From: Bacteroidales bacterium | Lineage (GTDB): Bacteria > Bacteroidota > Bacteroidia > Bacteroidales > Marinilabiliaceae | Direction: 5' to 3' | Assembly (NCBI GenBank): GCA_003249255.1 | Contig: QKJP01000019.1 | Location: 124,001-188,000, forward strand | Length of the DNA stretch: 64,000 nucleotides | Shown here: one piece after another, positions 27,331 to 36,264 of the stretch | How positions within the stretch are numbered: position 1 is the first letter of the stretch | How the letters are laid out: the number at the start of each line of letters is the position of its first letter | The notes under the pieces: generated by a model | The model's input: the letters and a program-made list of their open reading frames with translations, nothing else | What the model was told of the DNA's origin: nothing | The model's database searches: none | Made by a program: the position numbers and the translations under genes

Positions 27331-29691
27331 ATGATTGTTTGCATTGCAGAGAAACCAAGTGTAGCTTTTGAAATTGCTCAAATATTAGGCGCAAAATCGA
27401 AAAGAGATGGTTACTACGAAGGCAACAACTACCAGGTTACCTGGACCTTTGGACATTTATGCACCCTTAAAGAGCCGCACGACTACCTTCCCGAATGGAA
27501 AAGATGGAACATGATTACATTGCCCATCATCCCATCTCAATTTGGAATAAAATTGATAAACGACAGTGGTATTAAAAAGCAATTTAAAACCATTGAAAAA
27601 CTGGTTGCTACTGCTGAACAAGTTGTAAACTGTGGTGATGCCGGACAAGAAGGAGAAGTCATACAAAGATGGGTTCTTCATAAAGCAGGAACGAAATGCC
27701 CGATCAAGCGTCTTTGGATCTCGTCATTAACAGAAGAAGCCATACGTGAAGGCTTTGAAAAATTAAGAGAAAACAAGCAGTTTGATAACCTTTATGCTGC
27801 TGGAAGCTCCAGAGCTATAGGCGACTGGCTTCTGGGTATTAATGCAACCAGACTTTACACCTTAAAATATGGTCAACAAGGTCAGGTATTATCCATAGGC
27901 CGTGTACAAACTCCAACATTAGCACTGATTGTTGAGCGCCAAAAAGCCATTGATAATTTTAAGCCGGAACCGTATTGGGAACTTAAAACAAAATACAAAG
28001 AGGTTACTTTTTCAGCCACCAAAGGGCGTTTCCTTGTAAAATCAGAAGGAGAAGAGTTCCTGGGCAAAATAAAAGAACATCCGTTTACAATTACAGATTT
28101 CTCTCGTAAAAAAGGGAAAGAAGCGCCTCCGCGCCTGTTTGACTTAACCTCTTTACAAGTTGAGTGCAATAAAAAATATGGTTTCTCAGCGGATGATACG
28201 TTAAAACTAATTCAAGCTTTGTATGAGAAGAAATTAACAACCTACCCGCGGGTTGATACAACTTACTTGAGTGATGATATTTATCCCAAAATACCTGGAA
28301 TACTAAAAGGTTTAAAAGTCTATGAACCAATCATAGCTCCAATTTTATCCGGTGGAAAAATCAGAAAATCCCCAAAGGTTTTTGACAATAAAAAAGTAAC
28401 TGATCACCATGCTATTATTCCAACCGGAGTAAATCCCTCAGCAATGGGACGAGATGAAAAACTGGTTTATAACTTGGTTGCTTTGCGTTTTATCGCCAAC
28501 TTCTACCCCGACTGTACTATTTCAAACACTCAGGTGATTGGCGAATCTGATAACATTCAATTTAAAGCCACCGGAAAACAAATTTTAGATCCTGCCTGGC
28601 GAACTGTATTTGCAAAAAATGACAGTGATGATAAAAAGCCGGAAGAAATAATGCCCGAATTTACAGTAGGTGAATCGGGTCCACATGAGCCGGATTTATT
28701 GGAAAAAGAAACTCAAGCTCCAAAACAGTACACTGAGGCAACTCTGTTAAGAGCCATGGAAACAGCAGGAAAGCAAATCGATGACGAAGAACTTAGAGAG
28801 GCCATGAAAGAAAATGGCATTGGCCGACCTTCCACCCGAGCCAATATCATTGAGACAATTTTTAAGCGAAAATACATCACCAAAGTTCGAAAAAACATCG
28901 TTCCGACGGTGACCGGGATTCAATTGATTGATACCATTAAAAATGAACTTCTAAAATCGGCAGAACTAACCGGTCTTTGGGAAAAAAAACTACGCGAAGT
29001 TGAAAAAGGCGTATACGATGTAAAAGCCTTTATGGATGAGATGAAACAAATGGTTTCTGACATTGTATTCGAAGTGAAGCACGACCGTTTTGCAAAAAAA
29101 ATTGAACTTGTGGATGAAGAAGAACCAAAACCTGATTTAAATAAGCAAGTTGCAAATCAAAAAGAAGCAAAATTAATCTGCCCTAATTGCAAGAAAGGAG
29201 AAATGCTTAAAGGAAAAAGTGCCTGGGGTTGCTCTCGTTTTAATGAAGGTTGCAAAACCATTATCCCATTTGAATTTCAAAGCAAACAATTATCTGACAA
29301 ACAAGTAGAACAACTCATAACTAAAGGAAAAACACCATTGATTAAAGGATTTAGCCTTAATAATGAAAAAGTCAATGGCAAGCTAATCTTCAACTCAAGC
29401 TTTCAATTAGAAATAGAAAAAGAAGAAACTGCTAAATGGATTTGTCCGGCTTGTAAAAAAGGAGAAATCATAAAAGGAAACTCAGCTTATGGTTGTAGCA
29501 ACTACAAAAATGGATGTAAACTACGAATTCCTTTTGAGTTTTTCGGCAAGAAATTCAGCTCTAATCAAATTGAAGCTCTAATTACCAAAGGAAAAACGCC
29601 GGTTATTAAAGGGTTTATTCATCCTTCGAATGGTAATAAGTTTAATACTGCCATTGGTTTTGATGAACAGTTTAATCTTAAAAGTGTCTGA
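27331..29691 (+). CDS. topB: DNA topoisomerase III (type IA)
   Basis: A 786-residue type IA topoisomerase. The TOPRIM domain opens with CIAEKPSVAFEIA (E7) and contains DAGQEGE. The catalytic tyrosine is about Y305 in TTYPRVDT, the site that cuts one DNA strand. IGRPSTRA is the conserved core motif. Two C-terminal zinc-ribbon/Topo_C repeats follow (CPNCKKGEMLKG...C and CPACKKGEIIKG...C), each with a GCS motif and a downstream ITKGKTP segment. It relaxes negatively supercoiled DNA and decatenates. It is a single-gene unit. Confidence 0.95.
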   Translation: MIVCIAEKPSVAFEIAQILGAKSKRDGYYEGNNYQVTWTFGHLCTLKEPHDYLPEWKRWNMITLPIIPSQFGIKLINDSGIKKQFKTIEKLVATAEQVVNCGDAGQEGEVIQRWVLHKAGTKCPIKRLWISSLTEEAIREGFEKLRENKQFDNLYAAGSSRAIGDWLLGINATRLYTLKYGQQGQVLSIGRVQTPTLALIVERQKAIDNFKPEPYWELKTKYKEVTFSATKGRFLVKSEGEEFLGKIKEHPFTITDFSRKKGKEAPPRLFDLTSLQVECNKKYGFSADDTLKLIQALYEKKLTTYPRVDTTYLSDDIYPKIPGILKGLKVYEPIIAPILSGGKIRKSPKVFDNKKVTDHHAIIPTGVNPSAMGRDEKLVYNLVALRFIANFYPDCTISNTQVIGESDNIQFKATGKQILDPAWRTVFAKNDSDDKKPEEIMPEFTVGESGPHEPDLLEKETQAPKQYTEATLLRAMETAGKQIDDEELREAMKENGIGRPSTRANIIETIFKRKYITKVRKNIVPTVTGIQLIDTIKNELLKSAELTGLWEKKLREVEKGVYDVKAFMDEMKQMVSDIVFEVKHDRFAKKIELVDEEEPKPDLNKQVANQKEAKLICPNCKKGEMLKGKSAWGCSRFNEGCKTIIPFEFQSKQLSDKQVEQLITKGKTPLIKGFSLNNEKVNGKLIFNSSFQLEIEKEETAKWICPACKKGEIIKGNSAYGCSNYKNGCKLRIPFEFFGKKFSSNQIEALITKGKTPVIKGFIHPSNGNKFNTAIGFDEQFNLKSV

Positions 29692-29737
29692 TTAAACTTT
29701 TATTTTTAACGTGTAAAGAATAAACAGGTAGATACTT

Positions 29738-29767
29738 TTGGCATGCTTTTTTCGTTTTTTATTTTTG
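29738..29767 (+). promoter_or_regulatory. Promoter of the LysM/binding-protein gene
   Basis: TTG (29738-29740), a 19-bp spacer and TATTTTTG (29760-29767) match the Bacteroidota housekeeping promoter (-33 TTG, -7 TAnnTTTG). Transcription would start near 29773, about 40 nt before the ATG. Confidence 0.7.
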
Positions 29768-29811
29768 TATAACGTACATTTCGACTTTTTAATTAAGAAC
29801 TCTTCATTCTA

Positions 29812-32181
29812 ATGAACAAGATATTTAACAAACAATTGCTTTCAATCTTAATAATTCTTTCTACAAGCCTTGTGACTCCTGCTCAAATGAGTGAAGATAA
29901 ACCGGGCGAAAAGATTGTTATTGATGGAAAAACCTACTATTTACATGAAGTAAAAAAAGGGGAAGGCCTGTTTCGCATAAGTGCCAACAGTGGGATTTCT
30001 CAAAAAGACATTCTTGAAGTTAATCCGGAAATAAAAGAAGGCTTAAAAGAAGGACAACTTATTAAAATACCGGTAATCGAAGGCAGAAACAGCACCGCGG
30101 AGGAAATAAAAAGAGAACAGTTTATCTATCATACTGTAGAAAAAGGGGAAACTGCATATTTTATATCGCGAAAATACAACGTTGATGTTGAAACGATATA
30201 CAATAACAATCCGGGTGCAAAACAAAAACTTGTAAAAGGTGCCATTATTAAAATACCAAAGCAACAAGTTACTTCAACTCCCAGCCATACAACTCAAAAA
30301 ACAGAAGCAACTGAAACAAGTAATGCTTTTATTTTTCATACCGTTAAACCTAAAGAAACCCTGTATGGCTTATCTAAAAAATACAAGACCAACATCGACG
30401 ATATCATCAAATACAATCCGGCTTTAAAATCAGGTAAACTAACAATTGGAAGCAACATTAGGTTCCCGAAGTTTCAGGAGAAAAAAGACACTCAAAAGAA
30501 ACAAAAAGATAAAGCTCTGGAAGATAAAACATTTGTATATCATAAGATAGAAGCCGGGCAAACACTCTACAGCATCGCAAGCCTTTACAAAATTAATGTA
30601 GAAGATATAACGGTAGCAAATAACAACATTAGCCCTGATGATTTGGAAGTAGGATACTTGTTACGAATTCCTAAGAAAGCTATTGAAGATATCAAAAAAC
30701 AAGAAGATGATGAGAAATACTTTACGCTTCACAAAGTAAAAAAAGGAGAAACTTTGTTTGCCATTGCTCGCAAATACGAAATAGACATCGAAGCTCTAAA
30801 ACAAGCAAATGACATCAACTTAGAAAACATCAATAAAGGAGAAGAGATAAATATACCAAATCAACTTTGGTTAGCAGAAAAATATGACTCGTTAAACGAC
30901 TCTTCATCAGCCACTGTTTTAACCCATGAAACATTATATGCATTAAAAGCGGCTTGTGATTCTTTTAACTATTTGGATCACAAACCTGCAATACAAGTAG
31001 CAATTCTACTCCCTTTTGCGGTTGAAGAATCTAAAAAGGCAAACGCCATTTCAGATAAGACAAATGGGCAGGAAATAATTAAAGAACGTAAGGAAAAAAC
31101 AATCTCTCTCCGGTCTAAAGTTTTTGTAGAGTTTTATCAAGGTGTTTTATTAGCCGTTGATTCATTAAAAAAACAAGGTACAAACATAAACCTTGTCGTT
31201 CATGATATTTCTCCCGACACTTCAAAAATCAACCAAATCTTGGCTCAACCTCACATGCTGGATGTTGATTTGATCATAGGACCTGCTCGTCCTTATGAAC
31301 TAAGAGTGATTTCTGAGTTCTCAAAAAAACATAACATCCCTGTTGTTTATCCATTTTCAACTAATAATCCGGATATTATAAACAATCCTAACATTTATCA
31401 AATGATGCCGGTAGATACGTTATTATTTGACATCTATGCGAAGAAAATGACTGAATCTATTGAAGGTAAAAGAATCATCATGATTCGAACCGAAAAAACA
31501 GATGATGCCTTTGAAAATAAATTAAGCCAGGTATTACGCGATAAAATTTATTGGGAAAGTTTTAGAAAAGGAATTCAACCTGATTTTGTTGAATATAATT
31601 TCAAACAGGACGATTTACCAAGTCTTCAATACATGTTTAAGAACGATGTTGAAAACATAATTCTTGTACCATCTATCGAAGAAGCACAGGTCAATAGAAT
31701 TATTACAACGGTAAAAGGTGCAGTTGCAAAAAACAAATGTACAGCTACAATTTGGGGATTCCCGGAATGGTTGAAATTTCAAACCATTAGTCCTGAAGAT
31801 ATCCATAGTTTAAATGGAAAAATTTTCTGTCATTACCATGTTGATTACACCTCAAAATCAACACAAAGCATTATAAATAAGTATCATAAATGGTTTAAAT
31901 CAGAGCCCATTGCATTCTCACCCTACTTTCAAAATGCGACGGTTCATTCCAACATGAGTCGCTATAGCCTATGGGGATATGATTTAAGCTATTTCTTTAT
32001 CAGTGCAATTAAAGAGTATGGAAATCACTTCGATCCATGTATTACAAGTCACCATCCCTTTACCGTACAGTCTAACATACAACTTCAACGAAAAAACAAT
32101 TGGAGTGGCTATTACAACACAGGGCTATTTATTCTAAATTTCACCAAAGATTTGAAGTTCTACAAAGAAACAATTCAATAA
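29812..32181 (+). CDS. Five-LysM protein with C-terminal periplasmic-binding-like domain
   Basis: A 789-residue exported protein: signal peptide (about 1-24), then five LysM repeats (about 39-86, 103-149, 172-219, 240-289, 302-348), each with a pattern such as HTVEKGETAYFISRKY and ending in I-P. The C-terminal half (about 385-789) resembles type 1 periplasmic binding proteins or ABC-transporter substrate receptors (VAILLPFAV, GVLLAVDSL, DLIIGPARPYE, PVVYPFSTN). LysM repeats should hold it to peptidoglycan. Whether the second half binds a ligand or serves as a scaffold is unknown. Confidence 0.85.
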   Translation: MNKIFNKQLLSILIILSTSLVTPAQMSEDKPGEKIVIDGKTYYLHEVKKGEGLFRISANSGISQKDILEVNPEIKEGLKEGQLIKIPVIEGRNSTAEEIKREQFIYHTVEKGETAYFISRKYNVDVETIYNNNPGAKQKLVKGAIIKIPKQQVTSTPSHTTQKTEATETSNAFIFHTVKPKETLYGLSKKYKTNIDDIIKYNPALKSGKLTIGSNIRFPKFQEKKDTQKKQKDKALEDKTFVYHKIEAGQTLYSIASLYKINVEDITVANNNISPDDLEVGYLLRIPKKAIEDIKKQEDDEKYFTLHKVKKGETLFAIARKYEIDIEALKQANDINLENINKGEEINIPNQLWLAEKYDSLNDSSSATVLTHETLYALKAACDSFNYLDHKPAIQVAILLPFAVEESKKANAISDKTNGQEIIKERKEKTISLRSKVFVEFYQGVLLAVDSLKKQGTNINLVVHDISPDTSKINQILAQPHMLDVDLIIGPARPYELRVISEFSKKHNIPVVYPFSTNNPDIINNPNIYQMMPVDTLLFDIYAKKMTESIEGKRIIMIRTEKTDDAFENKLSQVLRDKIYWESFRKGIQPDFVEYNFKQDDLPSLQYMFKNDVENIILVPSIEEAQVNRIITTVKGAVAKNKCTATIWGFPEWLKFQTISPEDIHSLNGKIFCHYHVDYTSKSTQSIINKYHKWFKSEPIAFSPYFQNATVHSNMSRYSLWGYDLSYFFISAIKEYGNHFDPCITSHHPFTVQSNIQLQRKNNWSGYYNTGLFILNFTKDLKFYKETIQ

Positions 32182-32183
32182 AA

Positions 32184-32218
32184 AAAAGAGCTTAACATTC
32201 TATCTGTTAAGCTCTTTT
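32184..32218. terminator. Bidirectional terminator
   Basis: AAAAGAGCTTAACA (32184-32197) pairs with TGTTAAGCTCTTTT (32205-32218) across 7 nt, between the convergent LysM and phosphatase genes. Confidence 0.9.
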
Positions 32219-32241
32219 CGATTTATAATAGCATTCTTAAA

Positions 32242-33243
32242 TTACAAATTTGCCAATACCTTCTCTTGCTTCACAAATACAAAATTATCTTCACTCAAAG
32301 TATTCTCTCCATTATACCTATAGGCAGCCAATCTCCCCTCACCCGCAATACAGGCATCTACACAGCACACATTTTCTGACACCACTAAAGGTCCATTACC
32401 CATGCAGTAATGTCCCACAAATACAATTGGTGCATCTTTGGGATATATGGTATAATCATGAATAACTTCATTAGGAATGGTATAATCCGGCAAAGTGAAT
32501 TTATTCCCAAATCCTAAACTCTTAAAAGTCTCTCCCTGTGCTTTTGTCCACCATTTAATTCGAAAGACCGGTCTTGAGATTTTAGCTTCATCCTTAATTA
32601 CAAGATCATCAGGTAAGGTGATTTCAATACCTTTTAAAATTTCATTAAATGGACGATATAGAGAAGAGGATTTCTTGGTGGCTTCTTTTAAAAAACGCTT
32701 TCTTAACTTCCCATTCTTATACATCGAAGGTAACTCATTAACATAGTCATCGTTCCAATATGCATGAACCACTCTAAAGCTTCCCATATCCAAACAAACC
32801 GGTAAAGTTCGAAGCCACTTTATATCTTCCATCAATCGCTCTTCTGATGGATATTGACTTTCTACCTCTTCAAGCATTTTTTGCCCACTTGCACTAGGAA
32901 CTTTTAAACGCTTACCGTCTGAGCCTTTAGTAAAATATAAGATTGCATTGATCTCATGATTACCCAAGACAGCAAGTGCCTTACCACCATTGATCATTTT
33001 TCTGACAAATCCAATCACTCCCATACTATCAGGCCCTCGGTCAATAAAGTCCCCTACAAATACAGCCTTTCGCTCTGCGTGCCCCCATACACCGGCATTA
33101 TCTGTATAACCAAGTTTTTTTAATAAACGGATCAATTCTTTTTTATATCCATGTACATCTCCAATAATGTCATACGCACTACTCCCATTTACAGAAGAGA
33201 ACCAAGTGCTACCCTTAAAATCGTTTATCCCCATTTGTTTCAT
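32242..33243 (-). CDS. Calcineurin-like metallophosphoesterase
   Basis: A 333-residue cytosolic protein with the PPP-type metal-binding signatures GDVHG (about 28-32), GDFIDRG, and GNHEINAI, and later HAYW and GHYCMG histidines. These resemble bacterial Ser/Thr phosphatases and symmetrical diadenosine tetraphosphatases (PrpE/ApaH group). The exact substrate cannot be told from the sequence; dinucleoside polyphosphates or phosphoproteins are the main options. It is a single gene convergent with the LysM protein gene. Confidence 0.88.
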   Translation of the reverse strand: MKQMGINDFKGSTWFSSVNGSSAYDIIGDVHGYKKELIRLLKKLGYTDNAGVWGHAERKAVFVGDFIDRGPDSMGVIGFVRKMINGGKALAVLGNHEINAILYFTKGSDGKRLKVPSASGQKMLEEVESQYPSEERLMEDIKWLRTLPVCLDMGSFRVVHAYWNDDYVNELPSMYKNGKLRKRFLKEATKKSSSLYRPFNEILKGIEITLPDDLVIKDEAKISRPVFRIKWWTKAQGETFKSLGFGNKFTLPDYTIPNEVIHDYTIYPKDAPIVFVGHYCMGNGPLVVSENVCCVDACIAGEGRLAAYRYNGENTLSEDNFVFVKQEKVLANL

Positions 33244-33481
33244 GGAATTCTTACAGAATAATATTCAAAAAGTAAACATTGAATTTTCAAATTATTAATC
33301 GCAAATTAAATAAGAAATGTTTCAAAGTGAATTAAAATAACGTCTTTCCATTAATGTTTTTAATATTTTTTAATAATTGACATAAATAAAATTAAGTAGG
33401 CTTATTCTAAATACACTTAAAACATAGCCACATATGTAAAAATGTACTAATGTATAGTTCCTATCCAGAATCTCAGACATT

Positions 33482-35068
33482 ATGAATAAAGTAATAACCT
33501 ATTCCATCATAACAACTATTCTTGTTTTGCTCCTGGTTAATATACTACATCGGCCAGATCCGATCAATTTAGCTCAATATAAGTTAAAACAAGAATTCGT
33601 ATTCAAGCATACCCCTTCTGTAGACCATTCGAAATTTGATATACTCCAAAAAGATTTTGAAACCCCTCAAGAAGTAACAGAAGCATGCATAACTTGCCAC
33701 AATCAAAGACATGAAGAAATTATTAAATCGAGTCACTGGAACTGGGATCGAATCGCTTATATAGAAGGAAAAGGCATTGCCAAATTAGGAAAGAAAAATG
33801 TAATTAATAATTTCTGCATTGGAGCCAGTGCAAATGAACAAGCCTGTGCAAAATGTCACATTGGTTTTGGCATGAGTAATAATACATTTGATTTTAACAA
33901 TGCCAAAAATGTTGATTGCATGGTATGCCACGACAAGAGTGACGAATACATCAAAGGCGCAGCCATGGCAGGTTATCCGGACAGACATGTAAACCTAAAA
34001 AAAGTAGCCCAAAGTGTAGGGAAACCGGGAAACATCAACTGCGGATCATGCCATTTTTACAGTGGCGGCGGCAACAATGTTAAACATGGAGACCTGGAAG
34101 AAGCTCTACTTTCTTGTGACCGAAATACAGATGTACATCTGGCTCAAAATGGTATAAATATGACCTGCGTTGATTGTCATGGCGATGATAAACACAAAAT
34201 TAAAGGAAAGTTATACTCAGTTTCTTCAACGAATGTAGATCGATTAAGATGTGAGAAATGTCACACCTCTAAACCACATTTCAGTGAGACATTAAATAAG
34301 CACTATTCTAAAATTGCTTGTCAAACTTGTCACATTCCTACTTATGCAAAAGAAAATGCTACTAAAATGGCTTGGAAGTGGTCAGAAGCAGGCCAACTCA
34401 AAGATGGCCAACCATACCATGAAGAGGACACTTTAGGCAACCATACCTACATGTCAATAAAAGGTAAATTTATTTGGGATAAAAACGTTGTTCCGGATTA
34501 CATATGGTTCAACGGCAATGCAACACATTACGCCTTAGGAGATACAATCTCAAAATTCCCGGTTCAAATTAATCGTTTACTGGGTTCTGCCGAGGACATT
34601 CATTCGAAAATATTTCCAGTTAAAATCCATAAAGGCGATCAAATATACGACCCAGAAACCAAACTACTCATCCAACCAAAACTATTCTCAAAAAACAAAG
34701 GCGACAGTGCCTACTGGAAAGACTTTGATTGGGGGCTAGCAGCAGAAGCTGGCATGAAAAGAGTTGGGCTACCGTATAGTGGAACATACGAATTTGTTGA
34801 AACTGAAATGTACTGGCCAATAAATCACATGGTTGTTCCTAAAGATCAATCACTGCGATGTGAAGATTGCCATGTCAGTAAAGGAGGTCGCTTTGCAAAC
34901 ATCGAAGGTTTATATATTCCTGGCAGAGATAGCAACAAGAGGATAGGTATAATTGGCAAATTGTTATTCTGGATATCTATCACCGGAGTTCTTATTCATT
35001 CACTGGCAAGAGTTATTAGCGCTATCGCAAAAAACGAAGTGGACTCAGAAGAAATTAAATATGAATAA
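33482..35068 (+). CDS. Octaheme c-type cytochrome, tetrathionate reductase (OTR) family
   Basis: A 528-residue protein with exactly eight CxxCH haem motifs, at C69, C122, C146, C187, C229, C257, C280 and C460. An N-terminal hydrophobic segment (about 5-22) and a C-terminal one (about 488-515) should anchor it, with the haems in the periplasm. The NNFC motif (N109-C112) between haems 1 and 2, and CHDKSDEYIKG (haem 3; K158 is a candidate unusual lysine ligand), fit the active-site region of Shewanella OTR, which reduces tetrathionate, and nitrite or hydroxylamine in vitro. It is the first gene of a four-gene operon with a membrane cytochrome b and two sulfur-compound transporters. Confidence 0.88.
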   Translation: MNKVITYSIITTILVLLLVNILHRPDPINLAQYKLKQEFVFKHTPSVDHSKFDILQKDFETPQEVTEACITCHNQRHEEIIKSSHWNWDRIAYIEGKGIAKLGKKNVINNFCIGASANEQACAKCHIGFGMSNNTFDFNNAKNVDCMVCHDKSDEYIKGAAMAGYPDRHVNLKKVAQSVGKPGNINCGSCHFYSGGGNNVKHGDLEEALLSCDRNTDVHLAQNGINMTCVDCHGDDKHKIKGKLYSVSSTNVDRLRCEKCHTSKPHFSETLNKHYSKIACQTCHIPTYAKENATKMAWKWSEAGQLKDGQPYHEEDTLGNHTYMSIKGKFIWDKNVVPDYIWFNGNATHYALGDTISKFPVQINRLLGSAEDIHSKIFPVKIHKGDQIYDPETKLLIQPKLFSKNKGDSAYWKDFDWGLAAEAGMKRVGLPYSGTYEFVETEMYWPINHMVVPKDQSLRCEDCHVSKGGRFANIEGLYIPGRDSNKRIGIIGKLLFWISITGVLIHSLARVISAIAKNEVDSEEIKYE

Positions 35069-35070
35069 TT

Positions 35071-35727
35071 ATGAAACGCATATACGTCTATAAAAAATTC
35101 AACCGTTTTTGGCATTGGAGTCAATCAGCTTTAATCTTCTTTTTAGCATTAACAGGTTTTGAAATTCATGATTCCATTCATCTATTTGGTTTTGAAAAGG
35201 CAGTGGAACTGCATCGAAACGCATCGTTCATTCTTTTGGCACTAATTGCGATGGCGATCTTTTGGCATATCACCACTGGTGAATGGAAACAATATATCCC
35301 TACACTATCAAAACTTAAAGCACAAATCCATTACTACACTGTAGGCATGTTCAAAAATGAACCTCACCCTACTTTGAAGTCGATAAGAAATAAACTCAAT
35401 CCACTTCAAGCGGTTGTTTATTTAGGCTTTAAGCTTGTAATGGCACCAATGATAATCTTATCAGGCCTGTTGTATTTATATTATAAAATACTCGATGCCA
35501 ACAACATTGTTATCGTGAGCGACATTCCACTTGATGTCATTGCTGCTATTCATACCCTTGGCGCTTATCTGATAATGGCTTTTGCGGTTGTTCATGTTTA
35601 CATGACAACTACCGGACATTCTTTAACTGCAAATATCAAGGCTATGTTAACAGGTTGGGAAGAAGTTGATGATGATCATCCGGATCTGTACCGGGAAGAT
35701 GAAAATTCTAACTCGAAAACAAAATAA
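35071..35727 (+). CDS. Membrane cytochrome b (b561/thiosulfate-reductase type)
   Basis: A 218-residue membrane protein with four or five helices. Candidate haem histidines are H15 in FWHWSQ, and those in ELHRNAS, IFWHITTGEW, AAIHTLG and VVHVYM. It matches small cytochrome b subunits of dehydrogenases and thiosulfate reductases. Starting 2 bp after the octaheme cytochrome stop, it is almost certainly its electron donor, carrying electrons from menaquinol to the periplasmic haems. It ends 1 bp before the next ATG. Confidence 0.9.
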   Translation: MKRIYVYKKFNRFWHWSQSALIFFLALTGFEIHDSIHLFGFEKAVELHRNASFILLALIAMAIFWHITTGEWKQYIPTLSKLKAQIHYYTVGMFKNEPHPTLKSIRNKLNPLQAVVYLGFKLVMAPMIILSGLLYLYYKILDANNIVIVSDIPLDVIAAIHTLGAYLIMAFAVVHVYMTTTGHSLTANIKAMLTGWEEVDDDHPDLYREDENSNSKTK

Positions 35728-35728
35728 A

Positions 35729-36262
35729 ATGAGTGGAAAAGCAAAAAAATATATGAATCCATATTTAGCAGGATTCTTTTTAGGTTGTGTTTTATTAACT
35801 ACTATTTACATTACTGGTAGAGGTTTAGGTGCCAGTGGTGCATTTAAGAGCGTGGTCATAAAAGGTGTTGAAACCTTAGCACCAATGCATGCTCAAAACA
35901 CGGCATTTTATAGTGAATATTCCAAAGCTCATCCCGAAGGCCCCATGAAATCATGGCTTGTTTTTGAAGTCCTAGGAGTCATCATTGGCGCATTTTTATC
36001 AGCTGTTGCTGCCAATAGAGTATCACTAAAACTCGAAAAAGGTCATGGTGTTTCAAATACAACAAGAATAATTGCAGCCCTTATTGGTGGTGCTCTATTT
36101 GGCTTTGGCAGTCAATTAGGACGAGGTTGTACATCCGGGTCTGCACTCAGCGGAATGGCCGTAATGTCGTATGGGGGAATCATCACAATGGCAGCAATAT
36201 TTGGAGCGGCTTATGCTTTAGCTTACTTTTTTAGAAAACTATGGATTAAGAAAGGAGAATAA
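35729..36262 (+). CDS. YeeE/YedE (DUF395) family sulfur-compound transporter, first copy
   Basis: I start at the ATG at 35729, 1 bp after the cytochrome b stop, giving 177 residues (MSGKAKKYMNPYLAGF); the longer frame overlaps the preceding gene. It has four or so membrane helices and the family signature FGSQLGRGCTSGSALSG with cysteine C134. YeeE/YedE proteins import thiosulfate (TsuA) or selenium/sulfur species through relay cysteines. As a half-size member it may pair with the second YeeE protein, 2 bp downstream, to form one transporter. Confidence 0.88.
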   Translation: MSGKAKKYMNPYLAGFFLGCVLLTTIYITGRGLGASGAFKSVVIKGVETLAPMHAQNTAFYSEYSKAHPEGPMKSWLVFEVLGVIIGAFLSAVAANRVSLKLEKGHGVSNTTRIIAALIGGALFGFGSQLGRGCTSGSALSGMAVMSYGGIITMAAIFGAAYALAYFFRKLWIKKGE

Positions 36263-36264
36263 CT

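Noticed and set aside
27196-27381. A 61-codon minus-strand frame before topB
   Set aside because: It overlaps the topB start and has no recognisable features; random open frame in AT-rich sequence.
33361-33420. TTGACA with TATTCT upstream of the octaheme operon as a sigma70-type promoter
   Set aside because: The spacing is about 20 bp and Bacteroidota primary sigma factors do not use this consensus; no better element was found.
35666-35728. Upstream start for the first YeeE/YedE gene
   Set aside because: It would overlap the cytochrome b gene by 62 bp; the ATG at 35729, 1 bp after that gene's stop, gives the normal protein.
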